In this document: piece by piece, positions 53,443-62,602 of the stretch
Numbering within the stretch: the first letter of the stretch is position 1
Layout of the letters: each line of letters begins with the position of its first letter
Assembly (NCBI RefSeq): GCF_900094555.1
Contig: NZ_FMAC01000001.1
Location: 868,001-932,000, forward strand
From: Martinezella hainanensis
Lineage (GTDB): Bacteria > Pseudomonadota > Alphaproteobacteria > Rhizobiales > Rhizobiaceae
Direction: 5' to 3'
Length of the DNA: 64,000 nt
Made by a program: the position numbers and the translations under genes
The notes under the pieces: model-generated
What the model was told of the DNA's origin: nothing
Seen by the model: the letters and a program-made list of their open reading frames with translations, nothing else
The model's database searches: none

Positions 53443-54753
53443 TCACCGCTTGTTCGGAATGAGTGCCGTCGCCAGTGCCGCGATGGCGGCGACGATGGCA
53501 AAGACATAGAAATTCCACTCCGGACCGACATTCAGGCTGGCGATGTATCCGCCCATCAGCGGTCCGGAGAGCGCGCCGATGCGCGAAAAGCTCAGCGCCC
53601 AGCCGGTGCCGGCGGCCCGCACGAAGGGCTGCAGGTAGGCGGCAAGATAGCCGGTGAGGATCAGCGAGGCCGATACCGTGCCGAAACCGGCGATGGCGAC
53701 GACCGTATAGTTCAGCCAGATGGAGCCCTTGAAGGCGAGGAGCGCGATACCGACTGCTCCAAGTAGATAGGACAGCGTCACGGTCAACCGCACGCCGAAA
53801 CGATCAGCCCACTGACCGAGCACGATGCCGCCAATCGCCGAGGTGAAGCTGAAGACGGCCAGAAACAGCAGGCTGTCGCCGAGATCATAGCCGCTCTTGC
53901 GCATGATCTGTGGCAACCACTGCGCCAGCCCATAGACAAGGAGCAATCCCATGAACAGGGCAATCCAGAAGCAAGCGGTGGCAAAAGCATTTCTCGGCGA
54001 AAAGATCTCGCCCAGAACGGCTCGCCAGCCGAGCTCCGTTTCCCGCGGCGCGCTTCCTGCAGGAACGCGAACGCCAAGCCGGGCAGCAAGCCGCCTCGCG
54101 CTCTCGTCTTTCCCCTTCGCCACAAGGAAATCAAGCGATTCCGGCAGCAGCCATGCCATGACGGGCACGAACAGCACCGGCAGAGCGCCGATCAGAACAA
54201 CCGGCCGCCACCCATAATCCGGCAACAGCCATCTGCCGACGAGCGCGGCGGCAAACAGTCCCAGCGAATAGCCTGAATACATGATGCCGTAGTTGAGGTT
54301 CTTCTTCGCGCTCGGCGAATATTCGATGGTGAGCGCCGCCGCCAGAGGAATGATGCCGCCGAGGCCAAGACCGGCCGCAAAGCGGCTGACGCCGAACCAT
54401 GTTGGCGTCGGAGACCAGGCGGTGACCGCCGTGCAGACGGCAAAGAGCGAGAGACAGGCGAGAAACATCGGCTTGCGGCCGTAGAGCTCGCTGAGCGTAC
54501 CGACGACGATACCGCCGACAAGCATGCCGAAAACGGTGTAGCTGCCCATCGCGCCGAGCTCGAGTGGCGTAAGATGCCAGACATTGTCGGTGGAGAGCGC
54601 CGGCAGAATGGCGCCGAGAACGCCGACATCATAGCCTTCCGCAAAGATCGCCAGCCAGCAGATGAGCACAACGACAAGGCTTTTGGCATGCGAGATTTCG
54701 CCGCCGCGAGGACTTGAAAGGTCCCTCGCAGCGCCATTTCGAATGTTGTCCAT
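53443..54753 (-). CDS. MFS transporter, aromatic acid:H+ symporter type
   Basis: 436 residues with 12 membrane segments. GYDVGVLGAILPAL in segment 1 and the loop GTLSELYGRKPMFLACLSLF between segments 2 and 3 mark the AAHS (PcaK-like) family, which imports aromatic acids. AAGGGA precedes the ATG. Placed between the flavoprotein operon and the ior operon, it is the likely importer of the pathway's substrate. Confidence 0.9.
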   Translation of the reverse strand: MDNIRNGAARDLSSPRGGEISHAKSLVVVLICWLAIFAEGYDVGVLGAILPALSTDNVWHLTPLELGAMGSYTVFGMLVGGIVVGTLSELYGRKPMFLACLSLFAVCTAVTAWSPTPTWFGVSRFAAGLGLGGIIPLAAALTIEYSPSAKKNLNYGIMYSGYSLGLFAAALVGRWLLPDYGWRPVVLIGALPVLFVPVMAWLLPESLDFLVAKGKDESARRLAARLGVRVPAGSAPRETELGWRAVLGEIFSPRNAFATACFWIALFMGLLLVYGLAQWLPQIMRKSGYDLGDSLLFLAVFSFTSAIGGIVLGQWADRFGVRLTVTLSYLLGAVGIALLAFKGSIWLNYTVVAIAGFGTVSASLILTGYLAAYLQPFVRAAGTGWALSFSRIGALSGPLMGGYIASLNVGPEWNFYVFAIVAAIAALATALIPNKR

Positions 54754-54851
54754 GCGACTGTTCCCTTTTGGAATCTATCGGTCTTGGCCGATATTGTCTG
54801 CGCCCCGAGGGTGCGCTGGATGGAATACCCCGCCCCCTCGGCTCGCACGGA

Positions 54852-56411
54852 TCAGAGCGTCCCGACCGTTTTCAGCGCGCCATCGAGCGCCGTGCCTTTT
54901 TCGTCCAGAAGTGCGGCCTGGCGCAGCCGCTTCATCCAGGCAGCTCCATCCTCGCGGTCGCGAAGAAGCGGCAAGGCGGACATGACGCGATCGAACTTGG
55001 AAAGCCCGCGCGCATGCGTATCGGAATAGCCCTTGACGAGCCGGCGGTTGCCGAGCACTTCGACAGCAAGATCGTAATTGGCGGCCAGCAGATTGGATGC
55101 CGCTGTAAGCCAGGCTTCGCGATGCTCCACCTCGCGGGCATGCCGCAGCGTACCCCGGCGGATGCGCCGCAGCCCCGAGACCATGTAGAGGCCGAGGAAC
55201 CAGAACAGCGTACCGGTCTGAACGCGCCGGCCCTTGTTGACGAAGCGGTCGAGCCGGGCAAACAGGCTCGGACGGTTTTCGATCCAGAGGCCTATGCCTT
55301 TCGGCATCGTGCCGCAGACCTCATCCATGCGCGGATGCATGTATTCGGTCATGTAGACGATCTGGTCGTCCTTGGCGCCGACCTCCTTGCGCACCCGCTC
55401 GAAGCGCGAGCCACGCACCTTCAGATCGGCAACGCGGATGACATCGTCATAAGCCATGGCCACCGCGACGTATTTCGCCGCCTGCACGGTGAAGGCGAAA
55501 TCCTTGCTGGCGCCGCCGGCCTTTCGATCAAGCGCATGGAGTGCCGCGACGCGGCTCAGATATTCGTCGGCATAGGCCGGGTCCTGATAGTCGGTCAGCT
55601 TCTTGACACCGGCAAAGAGCAGCGGCCATGCAACTTCCGGAAATTCGGAGCGAATACGATTGACCAGCCGGTCGAGTGCCGGATGACCGGCCGTCTCAGG
55701 CAGCGCATCGAAATGCTTCGGCGGCGTCGCCGAAACCGCATCGCGCGGCTTTTCCTTAACCCTGTCGAAGGCGGCATTGAAAGCCTTGAGGCTAGGCTCG
55801 ATGCCCTTGCCGCCGGCGCGGATCATCGCCTCAAAGGCCTGTTTGCCGAAGGGCAGCGCACCGGAGCCGGCCAGAGCACCGAACATGGAAGCGGAAATCA
55901 CGCTGCCATTCCTGACAGCCATGGTCTCCATGTCGAAAGCAATGGTGCGCTTGGCGGCAAAATCCGTGGCATCGACTACCACCTCGGCATTGCCGATGCC
56001 GTCACCCGGCTTTTCCTTTTCCGCAACCGCAAAGGAGCGGTGCGTCGAGGCAATCAGCAGCGTCTTGTCCGGCGTGACGAGGCCGCGCAGCACCGAGCGG
56101 CCAGCCTCCATCAACTCGGCGGCCATGACGACATCGACATCACCCGGCGTCGGCATCAGCGAGAAGATCGGCTCGTGCCCGTCGCGAGCCGGCAGCATCT
56201 CGATATAGTAGATCGTCGCGCCCGTACGCTGTGCAACGCCGGGCACGGACGTCGTCTGCGCCATCCAGCCTTCGGCTTCGGCAAGGCCGACGATCCAGTC
56301 GGCCAGCACGCCGCCACCCTGCCCGCCCATGGCGAGAATGGCAAGCGACAGCGGCTTGTCCGTCGAAAGCCTGTTGGTCCCAAGATCACTCATGCTCACA
56401 TGCTCGTTCAT
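54852..56411 (-). CDS. iorB: Indolepyruvate:ferredoxin oxidoreductase, beta subunit
   Basis: 519 residues, much longer than the archaeal beta subunit (about 200). The N-terminal 200 residues are the POR-gamma-like domain (LAILAMGGQGGGVLADWIVG, GVAQRTGATIYYIEM); the rest is an added domain common in proteobacterial members. Together with the alpha subunit it turns aryl-pyruvates into aryl-acetyl-CoA. It begins ten bases after the alpha subunit gene ends. Confidence 0.92.
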   Translation of the reverse strand: MNEHVSMSDLGTNRLSTDKPLSLAILAMGGQGGGVLADWIVGLAEAEGWMAQTTSVPGVAQRTGATIYYIEMLPARDGHEPIFSLMPTPGDVDVVMAAELMEAGRSVLRGLVTPDKTLLIASTHRSFAVAEKEKPGDGIGNAEVVVDATDFAAKRTIAFDMETMAVRNGSVISASMFGALAGSGALPFGKQAFEAMIRAGGKGIEPSLKAFNAAFDRVKEKPRDAVSATPPKHFDALPETAGHPALDRLVNRIRSEFPEVAWPLLFAGVKKLTDYQDPAYADEYLSRVAALHALDRKAGGASKDFAFTVQAAKYVAVAMAYDDVIRVADLKVRGSRFERVRKEVGAKDDQIVYMTEYMHPRMDEVCGTMPKGIGLWIENRPSLFARLDRFVNKGRRVQTGTLFWFLGLYMVSGLRRIRRGTLRHAREVEHREAWLTAASNLLAANYDLAVEVLGNRRLVKGYSDTHARGLSKFDRVMSALPLLRDREDGAAWMKRLRQAALLDEKGTALDGALKTVGTL

Positions 56412-56420
56412 CTCGCCCTC

Positions 56421-58574
56421 TCAATCCGAAAAGACGATGCGACCGGCACGGCGACGCGCCTGCAGCCAGCCGATAATGCCCGAGCGCATGCGGGCGACGA
56501 AGCGATCCCAACCCGTCGGATTATGGATGATGTCGGCACGATAGAAGGAGGGACAGAGCACCGCCGCCTCCGAGACCTCGCCGCAATTGCCGCAGCCAAC
56601 GCAATTATTGTCGATCGCCGCCACCGGATCGTCCTTCAGCGGGTCGTCGGTATGCTTGACGGAGAGCGACGGACAGCCGGAAAGGCGGATGCAGGCGTGA
56701 TCGCCGGTGCAGACGTCTTCGTCCACGCCGAAGCGCTCTTTGACCATGCGCTTACCGTCCTTGACGGCCTTGGCGAATTGCGGCTTCACGCGACGCTGCT
56801 TGTTGAGCATGCACTCCGAGGAAGCGACGATGATCTTCGGTCCCGGCTCCTTGGATGTCAGCGCCTCGCGCAGCGTGTCGCGCATCTTGGCGACATCATA
56901 GGTCCTGTCGATCTGGCGCACCCAGGTGGCGCCGATGCCCTTGACCGCATTGACGATGGAATTGTTGGTCTTGCGGCGCGGATTGAGCGCACGTGAGGAC
57001 GGTATGTCCTGGCCGCCGGTCGCCGCCGAATAGTAGTTGTCGACGACGAGGATAACGCCGTCCTGCTTGTTGAAGACGGCATTGCCGACCGACGTCGCAA
57101 GGCCGTTGTGCCAGAAGCCGCCATCGCCCATGACCGAGATCACCCGCTTGTCGGCCTCGACGTTGAAGGCAGATGCGGCAGCCGGCCCGAGCCCATAGCC
57201 CATGGTCGTGCTGCCGATGTTGAAGGGCGGCAGGATGGAGAAGAGGTGACAGCCGATATCGCCTGATATGTGATGCTGGCCGAGCTCGCTCTCCACCATC
57301 TTCAAGGCAGCGAAGATCGGCCGCTCGGGACAGCCGATACAAAAACCGGGCGGGCGCGGTGGCACCACTTCGGCCAACGCCTTGATCTTCGGATCGTTGA
57401 GGATCGGCGTCGGGTCCGGCAGCGGCGGCTGATTGCCGAGCAGCACGCGCTGGTGAACTTCCAGGAAATTCTTGATGCCCTTCATCAATACGGGGGCGGT
57501 ATATTCGCCGCCCATGGGCAGGACATCCTTGCCCGCGACCTTGGTCTGGATGTCGCGGCGGCGCAGGATGGTATTGAGGGACTGCTCGATATACTCAGGC
57601 GCCCCCTCCTCCACCATCAGCACCGCCTTCTTGTTGGCGCAGAATTCGGCGATCTGGTCATCAACAAGCGGATAGGCGACATTGAGGACGTAAAGCGGCA
57701 CGGCTGAATTGCCGTAGACATCGGCAAGCCCGAGCTGCTGCAGCGCGCGCAGCACACCGTTATACATGCCGCCAAGCAGGATGATGCCGACTTCGCCTTC
57801 CGAAGGACCGAAATACTCGTTGAGCTGACGCTTCCTGATGAAGTCGACGGCAGCCGGCCAGCGCTTCTCCAGCTTCTCCTTCTCGTGCATGAAGGAGGCT
57901 GGCGGCAGCACGATGCGATTGACGTCGCGAATCGGATTTTCAAGCGCCTGCTTCAGCGTATAGGCAGGCCGCTGGTTGTCCTTGGCAACGAACTGACCGT
58001 GCACATGACAGCTGCGAATACCCACCTGCAGCATGACCGGCGTGTTGGATACTTCCGAAAGCTCGAACCCTTCCTCAACCGCCTGAACGATCGAGGGCAG
58101 GTTCGGGCGCGGATTGAGCAGCCACATCTGCGATTTCATCGCATAGGCATGACTGCGCTCCTGCATGATCGAGGAACCCTCGCCATAGTCCTCGCCGATG
58201 ATGATGAGCGCGCCGCCCGTCACCCCGCCCGAAGACAGGTTGGAAAGTGCATCCGAGGCGACGTTCGTGCCGGCCGTCGATTTCCAGGTAACGGCGCCGC
58301 GCACCGGATACATCACGGAGGCGGACAGCATGGCGGCGGCAGCCGCTTCCGATGCCGATGTCTCGAAATGAACGCCCAAATCCTGCATCACGTCCTTGGC
58401 GTCTGCCAGCACGTCCATGAGATGCGAAATCGGCGAGCCCTGATAGCCGCCGACATAAGAGACACCGGACTGTAGAAGTGCCTTGGTGATCGCGAGAATA
58501 CCCTCGCCGCGGAAGATATCACCTTCCCCGAGCTTCAGATCCTCGACCTCGCGCGCAAACGATCGCTCGGCCAT
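56421..58574 (-). CDS. iorA: Indolepyruvate:ferredoxin oxidoreductase, alpha subunit
   Basis: 717 residues. The pyruvate-oxidoreductase alpha-like N-terminus (about 20-190, GYQGSPISHLMDVLAD, WKSTAGTNVASDALSN) is followed by a TPP-binding beta-like domain (GDGG 483-486, VDN 511-513) and a C-terminal Fe-S part: Cys622, 628, 634, then Cys658-x2-Cys661-x2-Cys664-x9-Cys674. The first group lacks a tight CxxC, so cluster binding there may differ from archaeal IorA. Makes indole-3-acetyl-CoA and phenylacetyl-CoA. Confidence 0.94.
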   Translation of the reverse strand: MAERSFAREVEDLKLGEGDIFRGEGILAITKALLQSGVSYVGGYQGSPISHLMDVLADAKDVMQDLGVHFETSASEAAAAAMLSASVMYPVRGAVTWKSTAGTNVASDALSNLSSGGVTGGALIIIGEDYGEGSSIMQERSHAYAMKSQMWLLNPRPNLPSIVQAVEEGFELSEVSNTPVMLQVGIRSCHVHGQFVAKDNQRPAYTLKQALENPIRDVNRIVLPPASFMHEKEKLEKRWPAAVDFIRKRQLNEYFGPSEGEVGIILLGGMYNGVLRALQQLGLADVYGNSAVPLYVLNVAYPLVDDQIAEFCANKKAVLMVEEGAPEYIEQSLNTILRRRDIQTKVAGKDVLPMGGEYTAPVLMKGIKNFLEVHQRVLLGNQPPLPDPTPILNDPKIKALAEVVPPRPPGFCIGCPERPIFAALKMVESELGQHHISGDIGCHLFSILPPFNIGSTTMGYGLGPAAASAFNVEADKRVISVMGDGGFWHNGLATSVGNAVFNKQDGVILVVDNYYSAATGGQDIPSSRALNPRRKTNNSIVNAVKGIGATWVRQIDRTYDVAKMRDTLREALTSKEPGPKIIVASSECMLNKQRRVKPQFAKAVKDGKRMVKERFGVDEDVCTGDHACIRLSGCPSLSVKHTDDPLKDDPVAAIDNNCVGCGNCGEVSEAAVLCPSFYRADIIHNPTGWDRFVARMRSGIIGWLQARRRAGRIVFSD

Positions 58575-58617
58575 GACGTTACCCCTTTGCCCTTGTGGGC
58601 TTGCTTTAAATCATTTG

Positions 58618-58651
58618 CAAAATCATATTTTGAACTTCCTTGAACTGTCAA
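58618..58651 (-). promoter_or_regulatory. iorAB promoter with MarR operator candidate
   Basis: On the minus strand a consensus TTGACA (58651-58646), an 18-base spacer and TATGAT (58627-58622). CAAAATCATATTTTG (58618-58632), a perfect inverted repeat, covers the -10. It matches the cyclase-promoter palindrome at 13 of 15 bases. Its place fits repression. Confidence 0.7.
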
Positions 58652-58844
58652 CGAACAATTATGCGATTTTACCGCCGCAGTTTGCGATATCGGCTGCACG
58701 AGCACATTGCGCGACGGTGAGACATCGTTGGTCGCTGCATAGGTTCAACAGCTAGATATATGCGCATGCATAAAATTTGTGCGAACCTGCAAAGTCGGTC
58801 GAGGAATGGAGGCCGGGATTTTGCGGAAGCACCAGAGAAAGCGC

Positions 58845-58873
58845 TTGCCGCTCCAAAATATGTATTTTAAGAT
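58845..58873 (+). promoter_or_regulatory. Promoter and related palindrome before the dipeptide-type ABC operon
   Basis: TTGCCG (58845-58850), 17 bases and TAAGAT (58868-58873) make a moderate promoter. AAAATA-TG-TATTTT (58855-58868) lies in the spacer, with the half-site CAAAAT in common with the ior operator but a four-base centre instead of three. Confidence 0.45.
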
Positions 58874-58952
58874 TAAAACATTCCGACAATAAATCGCCAG
58901 CGGCAGTTGAGCGTCACGCTTTTCTGTCGCTTAACAGGGGAACGGAGTGACC

Positions 58953-60488
58953 ATGACAACGCTTACTCGGCGCGAGGCCCTGAGCCTCGGCGCAGCCGCA
59001 TTCATGACTGGAATTCTCGCAGGCAGAACGCCTGTCGAAGCTGCCGAAGCCGGCACGCTGACCATCGCATTCAACGTCAACCTGCCATCCTTCGACCCGA
59101 CGACCGGTCCGTCCGCCGTCAACCCGACGATCCAGGCGATCTATCGCTCGATCTTCGATCAGTATATCGGCCAGGGACCGGATCTGAAATTCCAGCCGGG
59201 CCTGCTGACGGCCTGGGGCTGGAACGACGACAAGACCAAGGTCTGGATGGACGTCCGCGAGGGCGTGACCTGGCACGACGGCTCCAAGTTCACCCCAGAC
59301 GATGTCGTCTGGTCGCTGGAGCGCGCCGCCAAGCAGGACACCGGCAACCCGATCCAGTTCATCTGGTCGACCGCCAACAATTACAAGGTCGAAGGCAATC
59401 GCATTACAGGCGATGTCGTCCGCTTCGAGCCTACCTATTTCAAATGGATGGCCTTCCTCACCGGCTATATCCTGCCGAAGGACTATTACACCAAGGTGGG
59501 CGCGCAGGGCTTCGAGAAGAAGCCGATCGGCACCGGCCCCTATATGGTGGATGCCTATGAGGGCAATTCCTATCTGCGCCTGAAGGCAAACCCGAATTAT
59601 TTCGGCGGCAAGCCGGCCTTCGACACCGTTATCTTCAAATTCGTGCCGGATACGACGAGCCGTGTGGCGGAAATCGAATCCGGCTCGTCCGATGTGACGC
59701 TGGAAATCCCCTACGAGGATTTCGACCGACTGAAGAAGAAGTCAGGGCTATCAGGCGTTGCGACCCCGATCTCCGACATCGGCATGATCTTCATCAGCAA
59801 TGTCGATCCGATGCTCGACAAGAACGTCCGCCTCGCCGCCAATATGGCGATCGACAAGGACGCGATCATCAAGCGGCTCCTGCGCGGCTACGGCAAGCCA
59901 TTGTCGACGCTGGAAGCGCCGGAATACGAGGCCTACGACGCTTCCGTGAAGATTCCTTATGACCCGGAACAGGCCAAGAAGCTGCTCGCGGCCAGCGGCT
60001 ATTCGCCGGAAAAGCCGGTGAAATTCGGCATCAAGACGACCCGCGGCTTCAAGCCGAAGGACTATGAGATGATCCAGGCGATCGTCGGCATGTGGCGCAA
60101 GGTCGGTATCCAGGCTGAAATCGAAGTCTATGAAATCGCCAAGCACTACGAGCTGCGCGCCGCCCACCAGCTTGGCCCGGCCGCCTTCTATAATTGGGGC
60201 AACGCCATCGGCGATCCGACGACCTCGACCGGCTTTGCCATGTTCGGCCCCTCGCCGCACTCCGCCTGGAAGACCAAGGATGTCGACGACATGCTGGGGC
60301 CGCTCTGGGTCGAAAAGGACGAGGCAAAGCGTATTGCCGGCTGGAAGGCAGCGATCAAGTATATCGCCGAACAGGGCTATGTGATCCCGCTGCTGCAATA
60401 TGCCCAGCCGATCGTCTACAAATCGAGCCTCAAGGTCACGCCGAACGTCTCCGGCGCCCTGCAGCCGACGCTGGTGTCGAAGGCTTAG
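58953..60488 (+). CDS. Dipeptide/oligopeptide-type ABC transporter substrate-binding protein
   Basis: 511 residues of solute-binding family 5. The N-terminus MTTLTRREALSLGAAAFMTG has the twin arginines of a Tat signal. VWMDVREGVTWHDGSKFTPD and KKPIGTGPYMVDAYE are family hallmarks. GGAG before the ATG at 58953 makes it the better start than the GTG six bases upstream. First gene of a full ABC operon; family members also carry small non-peptide compounds. Confidence 0.93.
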   Translation: MTTLTRREALSLGAAAFMTGILAGRTPVEAAEAGTLTIAFNVNLPSFDPTTGPSAVNPTIQAIYRSIFDQYIGQGPDLKFQPGLLTAWGWNDDKTKVWMDVREGVTWHDGSKFTPDDVVWSLERAAKQDTGNPIQFIWSTANNYKVEGNRITGDVVRFEPTYFKWMAFLTGYILPKDYYTKVGAQGFEKKPIGTGPYMVDAYEGNSYLRLKANPNYFGGKPAFDTVIFKFVPDTTSRVAEIESGSSDVTLEIPYEDFDRLKKKSGLSGVATPISDIGMIFISNVDPMLDKNVRLAANMAIDKDAIIKRLLRGYGKPLSTLEAPEYEAYDASVKIPYDPEQAKKLLAASGYSPEKPVKFGIKTTRGFKPKDYEMIQAIVGMWRKVGIQAEIEVYEIAKHYELRAAHQLGPAAFYNWGNAIGDPTTSTGFAMFGPSPHSAWKTKDVDDMLGPLWVEKDEAKRIAGWKAAIKYIAEQGYVIPLLQYAQPIVYKSSLKVTPNVSGALQPTLVSKA

Positions 60489-60506
60489 TGCCGTTCTTGT
60501 GGCCTT

Positions 60507-60660
60507 GCCCCTCACCCTAGCCCTCTCCCCGCAAGCGGGGAGAGGGAACGACCTCTGTATCCTCGCCGGAACAAGTCGTTAGGGGTAGGCTGCAGGTGCC
60601 TCTTTCCCCTTCTCCCCGTCAAAACGGGGAGAAGGTGGCCGATAGGCCGGATGAGGGGCC
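60507..60660. repeat. Compound REP-like palindromic element
   Basis: Two strong hairpins, CCCTCTCCCCGC/GCGGGGAGAGGG (60521-60546) and CCTTCTCCCCGT/ACGGGGAGAAGG (60608-60635), lie between outer arms GCCCCTCA (60507) and TGAGGGGC (60652). Elements of this design are common between genes in rhizobia. Here it lies within an ABC operon, between the binding protein and permease genes. Confidence 0.8.
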
Positions 60661-60708
60661 GGCACGCTCTATGTTACAGTCAGCACATGCGATCGGAACT
60701 CAAAACGC

Positions 60709-61716
60709 ATGATAGCAGTCTCCATTCTCAACCGGCTAGTCATGGCCGCCGTCACCCTCTTCGGAGTGGCGGTGATCGTCTTCGTCCTGCTGCGCGTCGT
60801 GCCGGGCGATCCGATCGCGATGATGATCTCGCCGGGTGCAAGTCCCGCCGACATCGCCGCACTTCGCGCCCATTACGGGCTCGATGCGAGCCTGACCACG
60901 CAATTCTGGCTGTGGTTGAAGGCAGTCCTGACGGGGGATTTCGGGACATCGATCTCCCTGAAGCGCGATGTGCTGTCCCTGCTGGGAGAGCGTCTCCCCG
61001 CAACGCTGGAACTGGCTTTCGCTGCATTGGCGCTGGCGGTTCTGCTCGGCGGCGCCGTCGCCATCGTCGGCACGCTTGCGCGCCGCACGATTTTCGAGCC
61101 TGTCATTGACAGCCTGAACGGCCTTTTCCTTGCCGTGCCTGATTTCGTCTGGGCTCTCGCACTGGTTCTCGTCCTCGGCGTTCTCTTTCCGCTCTTCCCG
61201 CTCTCCGGCCGCATCGATCCGAGCATCGACGCGCAGTTTGCGACCCCCTTCTATCTCCTCGAAAGCCTGCTGACACTTCGCTTTGCGATCTTCGCCGATA
61301 TCTGCGCGCATATGGTCATGCCGGTTCTGGCGCTTGGCCTGCCGCTCGCGGCCATCATCGCCCGCGTGCTGAAAGCCGCACTCTCCGAGACCATGGTGCA
61401 GGACTATATCCTGCTCGCCAAGCTGAAGGGCATGTCGGAGCTGCGGCTGGTGCTGCAGGAGGCGCTGCGCAATGCCGTCGGCCCGACCATCGCGCTGACC
61501 GGCGTGCAATTCACCTTCCTGATCGGCGGCACCGTCATCGTCGAACGCATCTTCGCCTATCCCGGCATCGGCAATATGGCGATCGACGCCGTCATCAACC
61601 GCGACCTGCCGCTCATCCAAGGATTGGTATTGGTCTTCGGCGCCCTCTTCATTGTCGTCAATCTGGCGGTCGATCTTCTGGTCGCGGCCTTCAATCCGAG
61701 GCTCGCCCATGGCTGA
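60709..61716 (+). CDS. ABC transporter permease, DppB type
   Basis: 335 residues with six membrane segments. FVLLRVVPGDP in the N-terminal part, HYGLDASL, and the coupling motif DYILLAKLKGMSELRLVLQEAL; ends with ERIFAYPGIGNMAIDAVINRDLP. Part of the inner-membrane channel of the operon. Its end overlaps the next start by eight bases. Confidence 0.93.
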   Translation: MIAVSILNRLVMAAVTLFGVAVIVFVLLRVVPGDPIAMMISPGASPADIAALRAHYGLDASLTTQFWLWLKAVLTGDFGTSISLKRDVLSLLGERLPATLELAFAALALAVLLGGAVAIVGTLARRTIFEPVIDSLNGLFLAVPDFVWALALVLVLGVLFPLFPLSGRIDPSIDAQFATPFYLLESLLTLRFAIFADICAHMVMPVLALGLPLAAIIARVLKAALSETMVQDYILLAKLKGMSELRLVLQEALRNAVGPTIALTGVQFTFLIGGTVIVERIFAYPGIGNMAIDAVINRDLPLIQGLVLVFGALFIVVNLAVDLLVAAFNPRLAHG

Positions 61717-62602
61717 CGTCACCTCGCCCGCCATGCCGCGCTCGCCCTCCAGAATGACGAAACGCATCCGGGCGCTGCTGTCCGAGCCGAAGGTGATCTT
61801 CGGCGGCGGCTTCATTCTCATCCTCCTGATCCTCGCGATCTTCGCGCCTTACATCGCGCCGAAGGACCCGCTGGAGCAGGATCTGATGTCCGGCACCCTA
61901 CCGCCGGCATGGATCGAGGGGTCCGACCCCGGCTTCCTGCTGGGCACGGATGATCTTGGCCGCGATGTGCTGTCCCGCGCCATCTTCGGCACGCGCATCG
62001 CGCTCACCGTCGCCTTCGTCGCGGCCGGGCTTGCGGCATTGATCGGCACATTGCTCGGCCTCCTCGCCGGCTGGTACGGAGGCTGGATCGACAAGGTGAT
62101 CTCCCGCCTCGTCGATATCTGGATGGCCTTTCCGCCGGTGCTGCTGTCGATCTTGCTCGTCGCCGTCTTCGGCTCCGGTGTGCATTCGGTCATCGCCGCC
62201 ATCGTCATCATCGACTGGACACGCTTCTGTCGCGTCGTGCGATCGGAAACGCAGGCACAGGCGCGTATGGATTATGTCACCGCAGCTCATACCATCGGCT
62301 TTTCGCGCGCCAGAATCCTCTTCAGCGAAATCCTGCCCAACGTGACGCCGGTGCTGATTGCCCTCGTCAGCCTGGAAATGGGTATCGCCGTCATCGTCGA
62401 AGCGATCTTGTCCTTCGTCGGCCTCTCGGTCGCCTCCGATACGCCGACCTGGGGCGGCATGATCGCCGAGGGGCGGCAGATGATCTATCAGGGCTGGTGG
62501 GTGCTGGTCGTGCCGCTGATCGCGCTCTTTGCGACGGTGCTTGCCTTCAATCAACTCGGCGACGGCCTGCGCCGCGCCCTCGATCCGGTGATGCGCCGAT
62601 GA
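61709..62602 (+). CDS. ABC transporter permease, DppC type
   Basis: 297 residues from the ATG at 61709, inside the end of the upstream gene. FAPYIAPKDPLEQD, GTDDLGRDVLSRAIFGTRIA and the coupling motif DYVTAAHTIGFSRARILFSE are the usual DppC motifs. Second permease of the pair. Its stop overlaps the ATPase start (ATGA). Confidence 0.93.
   Translation: MADVTSPAMPRSPSRMTKRIRALLSEPKVIFGGGFILILLILAIFAPYIAPKDPLEQDLMSGTLPPAWIEGSDPGFLLGTDDLGRDVLSRAIFGTRIALTVAFVAAGLAALIGTLLGLLAGWYGGWIDKVISRLVDIWMAFPPVLLSILLVAVFGSGVHSVIAAIVIIDWTRFCRVVRSETQAQARMDYVTAAHTIGFSRARILFSEILPNVTPVLIALVSLEMGIAVIVEAILSFVGLSVASDTPTWGGMIAEGRQMIYQGWWVLVVPLIALFATVLAFNQLGDGLRRALDPVMRR

Larger units (their letters stand above)
58575..58952. 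promoter_or_regulatory. Divergent promoter region between iorA and the ABC operon
   Basis: 378 bases without a gene, AT-rich. Near iorA is the promoter with its operator (58618-58651); near the ABC operon is AAAATA-TG-TATTTT (58855-58868). The middle part (58660-58840) shows ATATGCGCATGC but nothing I can name. Confidence 0.55.
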
